Assembly (NCBI GenBank): GCA_013398295.1
Contig: VZSF01006733.1
Span: 546,923-610,922 of the forward strand
DNA: 64,000 nt
Reading direction: 5' to 3'
DNA from: Chionis minor
Taxonomy: Eukaryota > Chordata > Aves > Charadriiformes > Chionididae
Each line of letters starts with the position of its first letter. The stretch's first letter is position 1. The translations under genes were made by a program, and so were the position numbers. Shown one piece after another: positions 14,165-26,500 of the stretch. The notes beneath the pieces are model-generated. The model searched no databases. It worked only from the letters and a program-made list of their open reading frames with translations, and was not told where the DNA came from.

Positions 14165-14555
14165 TAGAATCATAAAATCATAGAATAATTTGGGTGGGAA
14201 GGGACCTTTAAAGTTTACTTTGTCCAATCCCCCTGCAATGAGCAAGGACATCAACTAGATCAGGTTGCTCAGTCCCGTTCAACCTGACCTTGAATGTTTT
14301 CAGGGATGGAGCGTTTACCACGTCTCTGGGCAGCGTGTTCCAGTGATTCACCACTCTCATTGTAAAAAATGTCTTCCTTATGTTCAGCCTAAATCTACCC
14401 TTTTCTAGTTTAAAACCATCACCCCTTGTCCTATTGCAACACACCTTGGTAAAAGTTTGTCCCCATCTTTCTTATAAGCCTCCTTTAAGTACTGAAAGGC
14501 TGCAGTAAGGTGTCCCCAGAGCCTTCTCTTCTCCAGGCTGAACAACCCCAACTGT
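14165..14555 (-). mobile_element. CR1 LINE 3' fragment, older subfamily
   Basis: It starts with the complement of a degenerate ATTCTATG tail at 14165. The minus strand then encodes [38 protein letters not shown] and APSLKTFKVRL, the CR1 ORF2 C-terminus. Stop and frame changes interrupt it near 14460, and homology ends at about 14555 at the FSLEKRRL region. It is related to the + strand copy at 36040-36528, sharing the NHWN..LPR.VV variant. Confidence 0.93.
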
Positions 14556-16389
14556 GGTTCCTAGCATGAACTGTTTCTCCCTCATATAAAGTACAGACAA
14601 GGGAACAGATGCATAACTTATCCAAGCAAGAAAGACATAAGAAAGAAAATGTATGTTAGATACATACCTCATTCAACATAGGATCTTTAATCATGAGCTC
14701 TCAGCTGTGGAGATGGACTCCTCCATGGGCAGTTGCTCCTCATATATGGGATTGTAGTCAAGATCACACCCATTTCAAGATTTGAATCACTTCACATGTC
14801 CCCACTGACCTCTGAATAACAGTTTGGCTTTTGTGATAGTGCGGCTCAGGGGATGCTGAAAGGATCAGGTACTGGTGGTTTTCTCCTACCTGATTCACCA
14901 AGCTTAAGACTCCACCTTACATCTCAGCAGTTTTGAGTATATACATTTGGACAGAAGAAATGCAGGCACCAAGACCAGTATGTCTATAGAGACAAGCAAG
15001 GGCATCCCGAACAGTGAGCGTGAGCACAGACTGTCTATGTTTAGCGCTTCTCAGTGCAACACTTCCTTAACTGTTTTGAACCACCCCAACTAGCTCCAGC
15101 ACTGTGGACATCAGACAACCAGTGCCACTTGGCCTCAGCGGTCCTCACTTGGTTCTGATCCCTTTTTATTTGACAGTATAAACAGACTCCTTAGCTAAAT
15201 GTAGTTCTTTAGGATGCTTGTGGTGTCTAAATAGTGGTTAAAGGTACCCCAGGCATTACTAGCTTAGATAAATTAATCTCTCTGCTCTTCAGAGCAAATC
15301 AGGAAGCCGGAGAAGCAATTCTGATATTTGGGACTTTAGTCCTTTTCTGCTCTCGATAAACTGCAGGAGGCAGCTGAAATCACTCACCTCCTAACCTCAC
15401 TGAATGTGCTACATGTCTGGATTTGGGCCCCAAAACCTCTCAGGAGTAATTTCCTTCTTCATGCTAACACTGGAGATAAATATATACCTAGGCACAAGAA
15501 GCAGAGTGACAGGTACTAGAGCAGATAATAAGTGCTGTGCATGTTTTTAAGGATGAAATATTGTAACATTTGGCAATGAGGCCAGAGCTCTGCCTCTGTC
15601 TCTTCACCAAGGAGAAAAGCCACCGGGGTCTTTTTGACTATATGAGGCCTTATATTATTCCTTTCTAGAGTTTTCCATTTCATTTACTCTAGTGCTGAAA
15701 CCTGCTTCTTTTCCTTCACAGAGCTGGAACACAAGACCCAGGTTTTTTTATTAAAGAATTCATGAACTAAACTATTCTTACAAAATATACTAATAATAGG
15801 GTTTTTAAAAAAAAAAAGTAGAAAAGTAGTGTAATCCCAGTAATTAAGAATAAATACCTATTATAATTATTCATTAAGAAAAAAGCCATATATGTTCCTA
15901 GTAAGAACATTGCACAAAATATGGTTTAATTAACACAATGCTCCCTAATCCAGAATTGCAGGGTGTGGACCAAATATTTCACACTACCCAGGCTGCATGT
16001 TCTGGACCTTTACAACGTTCAAAGCATCATCTTGGCGAATGGTACAGAATTTGCAATCCTGATTCAGCTCTTTTTAAGGACAGTGATGAAAACTCCTCCC
16101 GTTTTGTTGGAGGTTTTTTGGTTTTGTTTTAATTCAGGTGTTTTTTCTTTTGCATGTTTCATAAACTGTACCAATGCCTACAGCTAAAGGTGCAAATGGC
16201 AACCTGGCACCTTCTAAGGTAGTGCTTAACATTGAAAGCCTTGGAAGAACGCAATAATCACCTGTGTTACTTTTTCCAAGGAGGTGGCATCCCTAAACCT
16301 TCTTGTATGCAATGACTCTTTCATAAAGTTCCAGCTATGAAAAGTATGCATGTGGAAGAGAGACAATGAAAATAATTGAAATCTTGCAG

Positions 16390-16690
16390 CAGTGCAGGTC
16401 AACAGCTTCCCATGGGCTCGGCTGACGGCACCGGGATGGGCTGGAATGGGGACCTGGGCCATGGGCAGGGTGGAGGAGGCCCCAGGAGGGGATGGACAGG
16501 GACATTAAGGCCTACAGGTGCCCTCAGGACCCTAACAACCACAGACCTCCACAGATGTCCTCCTGGTGTAGTTCCAGGATTTAGAGCAGGGCCCGTCCTC
16601 TGTGCTGCATCAACCTGGCTCTGCGCAAAGTGACACTCCACCATTCTTCTCCCACCTCACTCCTGGGAGCACCTCCCCGGTGTTCAAATG
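16390..16690. other. GC-rich patch in AT-rich surroundings
   Basis: Base composition shifts abruptly to GC-rich for about 300 bases, with scattered CpG. Open frames exist on both strands but none is recognisable. It could be a diverged repeat, a regulatory element or an unannotated exon. Nothing in the sequence decides between these. Confidence 0.35.
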
Positions 16691-17039
16691 GGAACAGGGA
16701 AAGGGAAACAAGACTGAAACATCTTCTGGAAAATTCAGAACACCAAAACCCTGCACGAGGCGCAAAGAAAAAGGAACAGAAGTTAGTGCAAGGCTCTGAG
16801 TGATGAAGATGAAGGATTTTGCCCAGCCGGAATAGCCTTTATACTCAAATCTCAGTAAAATATTCAGTTTCATTTGACCTCTCTGCTCCAGTCATCATTT
16901 AGTTGACAGAATGATTCTGTAACACACGGGGAGTTTTAGTCGCTCAGTCCTTGTATTCCCCAAAATTAGTTTCACAGTGGGAGACTTTACAGGTAGTATA
17001 ATGAAACACATCATTATTAACATTTTCTCGGATGAACTA

Positions 17040-17111
17040 ATTACTAGTATGAATTCTGACGTGTGATTTCCATTTATCTCAAAATCACACGTCAGAATTC
17101 ATAATAGTAAT
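17040..17111. repeat. near-perfect inverted repeat (hairpin), 30-bp arms
   Basis: The left arm at 17040-17069 and the right arm at 17082-17111 are complementary over 30 bases with a single mismatch (at 17103), around a 12-base loop. The arms contain GAATTCTGACGTGTGATT and its exact complement. A transcript of either strand would form a 72-nt hairpin of pre-miRNA-like size. It could instead be a fold-back left by a replication template switch, or a miniature inverted-repeat element. Confidence 0.9.
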
Positions 17112-20100
17112 CTGATAAACACCAGTTTTTTAGCAGTCATGTTAGTTTTGACAGCATTGGTTTTATATACTGACTGGGATGTTTGTCATTCTGCCACAGA
17201 GTTTTAAAAAATAAAGTTGCATAAATCAAGACCACTTTATATCCACTGAGGATGAAAACCTTCTAGCTCCAGCAACAATGGTACTGATTCTACTTTGAGT
17301 TGACTTTGACAGGGAAAAGTATTTTTGCATAAAATTGATGAGCATTCATAAACAAAACTGCCATATTTTGAGGAAGGTCAGAAAACTTGACTGGCTTGAC
17401 ATAGCTTTCTGTTTCATAATTAGCTATCTTCTATTAACCATATACATGAGTTATCATACTTGTGATCCCCTCTAACTACTTCAAACCACAACCAACATAA
17501 GTTTGGTTTTTTTCTCCACCTTTTTTAAAACATACTTTGGGTGGTTAGGGATCATGCCATAGTTCCTGCTAGATCAAACAGACAAAATAAGTTAAATCCT
17601 GCGCATTGGTGACTTGAGTGCTTTACCTGTGCTGTCAACAAATACGGGACTTGAGTGCCAAAGTTAAAAAATATTAATTATAACATTTAAATTACAGCAT
17701 GCATGCAGCGTGGCTTAAGCTGCATCCAAGTCCTCTTTTCAGGACAAATAGACTTTCTCCTAAGTCACTACAAAAGACTGAATCTATCTGTGACTTCCCA
17801 AATTGGATTTACAGTATCACAAAGAGTTGAGGCCCAGTAGAGAAGCTGTACCAACTACGTCACGGAGAGCCGGGGATCCTCAGGAGACAGATTTGAGGTT
17901 AAGTTTTACAAGTGCATATAAGGAAATCTGCTCCATCAAAACAATCTCTAGGGTGAATGAACAAAGAACAAATCGTAAGAGGAAGTATCAGAAAAGGCAC
18001 AAAGATAGCTTGTGCATTATCCACAGAAAGCCACCAGTGAATGGTCACTTACATACAAAACTACTTACAGATACAGTCAAGGAAATCCTTCACTCAGTCG
18101 ATCATTTAGAATCCTGGCTTACTTGCAAAAAGAATGTAAGCTGAAAATCAAGCAGAAATTGTTCTTAGGGGTCAAGGTATGCCTAGTGTTTTCTTTCAGT
18201 CAGATGGGCCATGGCAGAAAGTACACAATGGTGGCTACTAGTTGTATTTAACACTTAGAGACCAAGAGAAGAACAAACCCCCTCTGGCACTTGTGCATGA
18301 TAGCTTATTAGATGCCGATGGACAGAGAGAATTGTGTTATTTTCACATCAGTGTCATCTAGAGAGACTCTTTACTGTGGCCTGAATTACTACACAGAGAG
18401 GAAGAAAACTACTTATACTGTCACATATAGGAGGATGTGTAGCTACTCACTGCCCTGCTGGAATATGTTGGAATGCCAGAAGCTAAACTCCTTCACTTGC
18501 TTAAAACCACAGTTGCCTTGCTCAGGATGAGTATGTGCCTGTCTATTGTACCTTGAGATCCTGAAAAGCCTTGGATTTGTGTGAATGTCTATAGATCACC
18601 CAAAATTAATTTGACACTAATCCATCATAAGTATTTTTCCTCATAAACATGTTTGTAGGTGTGTCTATATAAGTGATCTAAGTACCCACGCAGGATGTGG
18701 CAATTATAGATTTAATTAGCTCTGCAAAAAGACTTTAAATGCCCATCACCAAGAAAGCCTTAACTATGAAACCAAAGTCACAAGCGTGATTATGCTTATC
18801 TCACTGTTCCCCCGCCCCGTTATTTAAGATGTGCCAATGCAGTTATAGTGCTCTTCTACTGTGACTCTTATCTCTAAGTGGTTTGTTATTATGCCTTTAA
18901 GACTGTAATTTAGTAATTTATAGGTTTTCTACCATACTATACCGTAAGACGAAATCCCACTGTTTCCAGAGTTGGTGGAAAACTGAGTTTTACAGTCTTC
19001 GATCTACAATCTGCTATTCCAACTGCTTTCACAAATCAGGGATCTAAAACATCTCGCCTATTATTTTTAAGCTTCTGAAGCAATAAAATAGCAATAAGAC
19101 AATGACATCGCTGAGTAAGCAGTGCAATGTTTCAAGTTGTTGTTATGCTGACAGCGTTGCTACACTGACCTCTGTATTCTCAGGGAGCACATTTTTCATG
19201 AGAGGTAAATTGTACTGCCCATTTAGTCACTTGTTCAGCCATTTGAAAGAACAACTTGTTTCCAACACTCTCTGAGAACTTCCTGAACTATGCCATGGTC
19301 TATTATTTTCAGACAGTTTTGTGGATAATGAAGATTCCCTCAGGTACTACCCTTGGAGAAGGCCATTAAAGAAATACATACACAGTGCCCTTCTGGAAAA
19401 TACACGGTCTGTAGTGAAAATAATCTGTTTTAACATAGAAAGACAATATCCTTCTCTATAGATATTCCAGCTTTGCAGTTTTTCCATCCAAATATCTTGA
19501 TGCCTCAGTGAAATCCTAGTTTGGGCATTCAAACTTCAATTTCTTCCTATCTTTACACACGGTCTTGATATTTGAGACTAGACATCTCAGCATGAATGGG
19601 CTCTACTCTGTCTAATAAATAGATGTAAACACAGACAGACAGTGCCTTTTAGGTCATCTCCAGCCCACACAGACACCTGTAACGGACTGTTTTCAGCAGC
19701 TGCTTGAAAGCTGGTGCAGCACAAGTGCTGAAGCTGAGAAAACTAGACTGCACCTTTGGTAGTTCCATTAACTTTTTGCCATTTCTAAAGCCCTGGGTTG
19801 GCTTTCAGCTTTCAGCCCAATTTCTTTCTTTGGGATCAGTACAAACTCAGTGTAAATTCTCTTCATGTATTGGCAAATTGTTATGATTTGATGTTCTTCC
19901 ACAGGACAGCAGCCCATCACTTCAGAAAGCAAAATCTTATCGGTACTTCCTACTCCATCATCAATATCCCTCCTGTATTCAGTTCTTCCTTCCTGGGCTT
20001 TTATCTTTGCTGAGGATTAAAAAAGAATAATTCCTGTCCTGTGGAAACCTTATGTATTTTTTTTTAGTGTCTTGCAATACCAATGAATTATTGTAGCGTG

Positions 20101-20466
20101 ACATGCTCCTTTTTCTTGCACATACTTTTTATTATTTGTAAGTAGAGATTTATTTAAAAAGAAAAAATGGTAAACTAGCAACAAACAGTGATTTATTTTC
20201 ACTTCTATCCTAATTTTTCTAAATATTTTCTGTATATTCATTCCTTTTTTTATTGGAAATTGACATTTTTTTATACAGAAATGCATAATCAGATGTTGCA
20301 AATATCCGCCCTGATTCTCCTTTGCTAATAATTATGCTTATTTCTTTTCTTTTTCCTTCAGTTGACATGGAGAAAAAACAACCACCATCCTCTTTACTAC
20401 ATTACATAGTACCATACTTTTATGCCTTTCTTCGTCTTCCTGAACAAATAAAGTGTATTCAGCCTT

Positions 20467-20530
20467 TCCATAGCGAAAGGATCCATAGGATCCTTAGGAT
20501 CATCCATAGGATGATCCATAGATCATCCAT
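20467..20530. repeat. local palindromic / tandem GGATCC-ATAG repeats
   Basis: Several short overlapping units built on GGATCCATAGGATC and GATCATCCATAGGATG occur in direct and inverted order within about 60 bases. This is low-complexity local rearrangement and I assign no function. Confidence 0.6.
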
Positions 20531-23206
20531 TTTCATATCACTCTTCTTATATCCTCTGGACCTTCTCCAGCTTGTCTGCATCCTTTTTGCCATGATTACA
20601 GTCTTCCTAACTCCATTAACATGACATAAAAAGTATCTTACTTTCTTTGCAATACAACCTTGTTCTTAAAACTTTCCAGAATAAGGGTGGGTTTGGGTTC
20701 GCTTGGTTGTGGGGTTTTTTACTTTGTATGTAAAATTCTCAGATTCTTGAGCCATATCGAGATACTTAATTTCTTCATAGATATAACACTTTACTGACTT
20801 TTAAAAATTTCAGATCATTTCTGTAGGTTTGGGAGGCTTTTTTGTATATTTTGCATGGCAATCCTCTTTGCTATAGCATTTACAGTCCTCTCAAAGATGA
20901 TGTGCAGTTATGTTGGATAAAATAGATAAAATTATACTAGCTGTTTGCTGTCGTTATAAGTTCACAGCCCTCTGTCCCTCTCGAGAACTGACCATACATC
21001 CACTACTACTTATTTCTCCTTTACAGCTCCTTCCCCACCCTCAAGTATACACGCATCACTGCCTACCCCATTGAATTAAGGGCCATGCACTTTCATGTCT
21101 CTGCCTTGGCTGGAAGAAATAATGGTGAAGAAGAGGACTATAGGGCCCCTTCACCTTACCTGAGTGTCTCCTCCTTTCCTCAACTGTTCAATCTGCTCAG
21201 TGATCTTGTTTAACCAAGGAAAAATCTTCTCACTTCAAGAGTCATTAAGCATTTGCAGGTCCAGAAAGCTTGTTCTACAGTACATTCTTCATTCCTGACA
21301 GCATAAAAGGAGGTCAAACCTTTCTAAATCCCTAAACTCACATCTGCAGAAGATTACCTTGCAGTCAGCATCTTCTCATGAGGAAAGTGCTCTCCATATG
21401 CTGTTACAGACTCACTCAAAACTCACCTGAATTCAGGGCTTGACGGAAGAACCACCCTAAAAAAGGATTACCTTTGCTGCCCTTTGCACAAACTTTCAGC
21501 TTTGTGCATTGCACAATCCTACAGCTTTCTGTACTCAAAGAGCAAGACTACAGCCCGCTGAGAAAGACTTGAATGCATCTTTCCAAGTCTTTATCTAGGA
21601 TTCTAATTTTCTAAAAAATTATGGTCAAATTATGAAGTCAGACCAATTAAAGTCTGTGTGAGTTTTTTTCTATTGATAAAAATACCAAATGGTTGAACTC
21701 ATTACTTATGATAGAATTCCAAATCTGTACTCAGTCAGAATTTGTTTCTGGACAAGGGACTCATCGACAAATTCAATATTCTTAACCAGAAAAAAAAAAA
21801 TAGATCTTCCCCCAAATCATAGTGATGTTCTAAGGACTGATTTCTTAAAAGCTTTTGTAGCCTTCTGTGAGACCTTTAGAAAGAGTACGCTTAATTAATT
21901 ACTATTATCATCATACATTCACCCGAAGGCTCAGTGGAGAAATTGTAAATGCTTTTAAAAACAACTAGTTTCTTTGAAGGAAATAAATTAAGAATATTGA
22001 CTTCTAAATACAAAATCTAAGGGATTATAGATCTAAAGAGGTCACAGCACAAAGGATATGTCTAAGAGGCAAGTGGTTATACACATTGCAGCTGTGGGTT
22101 ACAAGCATTCAGATGGTGATGGTCACACATTTGTTAATTAAATGGTGAGATAATTTATGTCAGATGGCCAGCTTGAACACCATTCCTGAGTGATGAGAGT
22201 GTCCCTTCAGCAGATCTATAGCCTAATAACTGCTGCAATTCAGAAATGAAAAATTAGCTTCTCCTGGGCAGCAAAGGGTTTCTGCACAGGGAGGAGGACA
22301 CTGAGGTGTCTCTTTTGCAACCGAAGATCTCCTAGAAAACTAGTTCACAACGTACATAAAAAAAGACTTAAGCACTCATTTCTTCATTGGCTGTGTTGTT
22401 TTAAGCATTCCCTGTCTGTCATCAGGTAGTTGTTCTCAGCCCTCGACCTGTCCCTTCTGCTAGGTCATTACAACCAAACCCCTTTTTTCCTGGGTTAATT
22501 TCCAGCTGGATATATTCCCTAATACAGTGAACTGGAAGCAGTACAGAGGGAACACGCAGGATGGTAAGACTGTAGAATTTGCTTAATTAGTTTAAATGCA
22601 TATCTAATATTTATGCCAAATATCTAAAGATGGTCTCTGCGAGCTGGGCAGGCAAGTTAACCCCAACCTCACAGTGAGGTTTGAAACACAATGTAGATGC
22701 TTTTAGGGCTTTTTCAGAGTCAAACAGAATCAATAGGGAGTTTCTAGGTGTCTTCTGGGAGGATAGCCACATTCTGACAATTAATTTTAAACATGTATTC
22801 ATCAGTCACTATTGAGTAAACTGTAGTTTTATCACAGCTCATATAAAGGGCAATATTTTGTTGCAGTCCTAAGGATCACATATAGAACAAGATTTGGATC
22901 CAAAGTATCACCACCTGTTTCCTATCTGCACCTAGGGAACAAAATAAGCCATATCTATGTATGTTGTAGCAGGTTATCCGAAGGATCATTTTAACAAGGC
23001 CAAACCTCTGCTTATGCTGCCATAGTTAATCTACCAGCTCAAATTGCTCAGCCCAAGTATATTGGAATTCAGGGCTGAACTGACTCAGCAGTAATTTCTG
23101 TCAAGTGAAATACAGCTGCATCAGCCAGAGTCAAAGTCCGATACAGTAAAAATGACAGCTCCAGAAACTGTTATCTGCACAGCAAAATTTACAGTAATAA
23201 AGTAAA

Positions 23207-23236
23207 ATGGAAAGGAAAGGAAAGGAAAGGAAAAGG
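23207..23236. repeat. (AAAGG)n microsatellite
   Basis: Five near-perfect copies of GGAAA in a row. It adds an apparent lysine/glutamate/arginine-rich start to an 87-codon open frame at 23207-23470, which is an artefact. Confidence 0.85.
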
Positions 23237-24089
23237 AATATATCAGAGCAACTTACAAAAGTGCTCAAAAAAACAAAGACTGAAATAGAGGATAGTATTG
23301 AGTTGGTAATGGTATATATTAGAGTGTTATCGAAGCTTAAGCAGAAGAGATCTGGGCAGCTAGTACTGCACAATCACACAAGTGCATTGCTTGATTATGA
23401 AGTGTACAGCTTAATATTTGTTTGCTGGCAACAGGCAGAAGAATTTATAATCAGATCACACCGTGTCTAATGCATCTTGGACTTGTGGTTTTTTTCACAA
23501 GCATTAGGCATGTGAAACTGTCATAGGTTTAAACAGGGAGAGGTTCCCACTATGAACTTATAGTACCTTCTCATTGCTCTTTGACTCTTGCATTTGTCTA
23601 TCGTATAGTGTGTTCTCAGATTATGTTGCAAAACTCATAAAACAGTGGCAAGCTGAAGTCAGATACCAGTCAGAGGACAACCTCCTGCTACCTGAAGTGA
23701 ATACTTTTCTTCAGTGTAACATCTTTAGGTAGGCCAAGTAAATACACATTCACCTGAACTTGATCAGAATGTCAATCCAAAACAGAAGCTAATCACAGAA
23801 ATGTTAGCTGGAAGGCGTATGCCCAGAGGTCTCAGGTCTAACTTCCCACTTAAACTAAGAGTTTCACCAATGCTATATTACTTCAACTGCAGATTTGATT
23901 ATCTATAGCCTGAAAACCTCCAAGGACAGGTTCTCCATAGAGTCTTCCAATGCTTCATTATGCCACCCCCACTAAGTAGAGAAGCTTTTCTTAATGTTCA
24001 GAAATGTTCACCCTCTGGCTGTTTTCTCTTATTATACACCTGTCACTATTGAGAAGACTTTGGCTTTCACTTTAAAATTCCCTCTGAAG

Positions 24090-25985
24090 TAGAATCATAG
24101 ACTTACCTAGGTTGGAAGAGACCTTTAAGGTCATCAAGTCCAACCATGAACCTAACACTGCCAAAAAGTAGTTTTAGACTTCAGTTACATTGCTCCTTAG
24201 CCTCCTCTTTGCTAGACTAAATCAGCCCATCAACCTCAAACTCTCCTAAAAACTCATATTCTCTAGGCCCCTAATTATCTTAGTGGCTGAGTGGATTCTC
24301 ACCAGTTTCTAGATTGAGTGAGATAGCCTAAAACGGTACAGAATATTTCATGTGCATCCATGCCCACACCATGCGGAGGGTAATAATGTCTTCCTCAATT
24401 TGATGGACATGCTTTCCTATTCCATAAGCAAGTTATTCTATCTACAATGAGAGAACATTGTTGGCCTATCTTCAACTTGGTGTCCACCATAGCCTTCTCA
24501 GCAAGTTTATAGCTCAGAGGGTCAGTTTGCAGCCTGTAATGGTGCCTAGTATTATCCTGCCCTAGGCACAGAAATTTAGGCCTCTTGAACATTCTGTTGG
24601 CCTAGTCTTCAAGCTCCTCAAAATCCCTCTGCACTGAATCTCGGCTGTTTATATGTCAACTACCTTTTCCAAATTATGTCACCTATAACATTTCTGAGAA
24701 TTATATGTCACCTATAAAATTTCTGTCTCATCATTTGAGATGCTGCTGATGACATTCAACAATATCAGTCCCGGTATTGACCCCTGTGGTACTTGTTATC
24801 AGCTGCCAACTAGATGTCAACCCATTGGTTACTATAATTTGAGTCCAATGGTCAATTCAGTTTTCAGACCACCTAATGCACACTTCATCCAATGCATGCT
24901 TCCTCAGTTTGCAGTTGGGAAAGCTGCGGAAAATGGTGTCAAAAGCCTTATGGAAGTTAAGGTATCTGATATCCACTGGTCTTCTTTTGTCCCCAGAGCC
25001 AGCCATTTCATCATACAACGCAGTCAAATCGGTCAAGAATGACCTGTCCTTGGTAAATTTGTGCTTACTGTTCCTGGAGGAGAGGACTTTCTTGTCTTTC
25101 CAGTGCTTGTAAATGGATTGCAGAAGGACGTCATGTCCAGGGTAAGATAAGGTAGACCAACCTTTCTGCCCTGGAGCCTCCCTTCTGCCACTCTTAAAGA
25201 TGATCATAACATTCACCTTTTTCCAGTCAGGAAAACAGCCATTCTGCAATCATACTTCAGTGAATACCATCTAGTCCATGGCTGTGAATACACTCAGCTT
25301 TTTAAAGCAGTTTTTAATTTGTTGCATCCCCACTGTTAGCTAGCCTCCTTCCCAGTCTCCTGTAGGCAGTGATCTGGAAGCAGTCTTTGTGGTGACTGGG
25401 GCGAAAATTTCAATGAGCCTTTTCAGTATCACCTGTCGCCAAATTGACTCCTGTTCATCAGCGTAAACGCATCTCTAAACTATCTTTGCTACTGCCATGC
25501 TTGTAGAAGCCCGTCTTGCTACGCCCTTGGTTAGGTTTAGCTCCAGCTGAGCTTTGACTTTTCTGATGTTTTCATGAAATGCCTGAAAATCACTTTGCTG
25601 TCCTTTTATTCACTTCTATGCTTTGTACGTAGGAGTTCATTAAGAAGTCCCTTGCTTTGCTGAGCTCGAATACAATCAAAATTCTCTCTCTTTCTATAAA
25701 ATATTTGTGTGTGGAGATGTTCTTGAGCTCCCAGTAAGTTTTCTTCAAAAATTATCCAGATCTGTGGAGGGTGTTTCCGCCTCGTTACAGCCTCTCATTG
25801 GATTCTACTTGGAAGTTCCCTAAATTAGCTTAAGTGAATTGTCCTGAGGTCCATAATCCTAACTCTGCTGCTTCCGTTCCTCACCTTCCTCTGGATTTTG
25901 AACTCAACGATCTCATGGTCACTACAGTGCAAACTACCATCTGGAACCACATTTACCACCAATTTTTGTGGTCAGAAGGTCAAAT
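24090..25985 (-). mobile_element. long, old CR1 LINE copy with decayed endonuclease and reverse transcriptase
   Basis: On the minus strand, from high to low coordinates, I can align a decayed CR1 ORF2. A SLHCSDHEIVEF block (endonuclease end) lies near 25895-25930. The reverse-transcriptase start PDWKKVNVMIIFKSG is at about 25190-25235, and KHKFTKDRSFLTDL followed by RYLNFHKAFDTI is at about 24930-25060. The C-terminal block CLGQDNTRHHYRLQTDPL is at about 24530-24580, and the FSLAKRRL region is near 24205. It ends in a CR1 3' UTR and a degenerate tail at 24090. Frameshifts and stops break it throughout, the catalytic YADD-type box is not recognisable, and the last ORF2 segment before the 3' UTR appears deleted. 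At roughly 1.9 kb it is by far the longest CR1 copy here and clearly an old one. Its 5' side meets an LTR-like block, and the boundary is approximate. Confidence 0.85.
24675..24725. repeat. 29-bp tandem duplication inside CR1
   Basis: TATGTCACCTATAACATTTC at 24675 recurs at 24704 with one substitution. It arose after CR1 insertion, since the parent LINE has no such duplication that I know of. Confidence 0.75.
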
Positions 25986-26500
25986 AGACATCACAAAAAT
26001 TTCGCAACTGGCCCATGTCAACCAAGGAGAGACGTTAGGATGCAAAGTATAGAATTACAGGAGTAATTCTTTATTCGTGTGCATGAGCTGTCCCATTAAA
26101 ACTGAGGCACACCAAATGTGGTTTTACATATGGTTCTTATACCTTTCAAGCATTCAGGTACAAGATGATTTGACCAGTCACTACGTAACACATACATACT
26201 AAAGCAACTATTTGTCTTTGGTGTAACCATCCATCTGCTTCTTTGTTGATCTAGATGTCCCTGGAGTCAGTCTTGCTACCATTGCTTATCTATGATGCCA
26301 GATCATGGGAGGGTTTCACAGAAGTGTTGGAGGGTGTGGTTTTATCTCAGTTGGCTATAAGATTCCAAGAAATAAAGGTCCTTATGTTCAGGATGGGGGC
26401 TGTCCTCCTTGTTACAATGAGCTGGGACTCTTTAGTTATCCTGATTTGACCATATCTATGCAGTATTCAATGTAAACTATATCTCTCTTAAGAAAGCCAA
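25985..26500 (-). mobile_element. probable retroviral LTR, minus orientation
   Basis: Read on the minus strand, the block has the order of a retroviral LTR. A TATA-like GGTATAAGAACC lies near 26140-26150. A poly-A signal in CGAATAAAGAATTACTCC lies near 26060-26080. A U5-like tail follows, reading CTTTGCATCCTAACGTCTCT and then GCGAAATTTTTGTGATG near 26000. The signal-to-signal spacing fits an R region. I could not define both TG/CA termini or a target duplication, so the ends are approximate, and part of the left edge could belong to the adjoining CR1. No internal retroviral genes are seen. Confidence 0.5.

Larger units (their letters stand above)
14556..24089. other. non-coding sequence with a hairpin, no gene seen
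   Basis: About 9.5 kb with no recognisable exon. It contains a strong inverted repeat at 17040-17111, a GC-rich patch at about 16390-16690, a palindromic patch near 20467-20530 and an (AAAGG)n tract near 23207. A 113-codon open frame at 17803-18144 on the + strand is lysine/arginine-rich in its middle but matches no family I know. Confidence 0.5.

Noticed and set aside
17803..18144. 113-codon basic open frame
   Set aside because: No recognisable family and no supporting context; length is within what chance allows in 64 kb.
19900..19935. Minus-strand ATGGGCTGC resembling the CD36 start codon region
   Set aside because: The next codons do not follow the CD36 N-terminus and there is no transmembrane segment after it.
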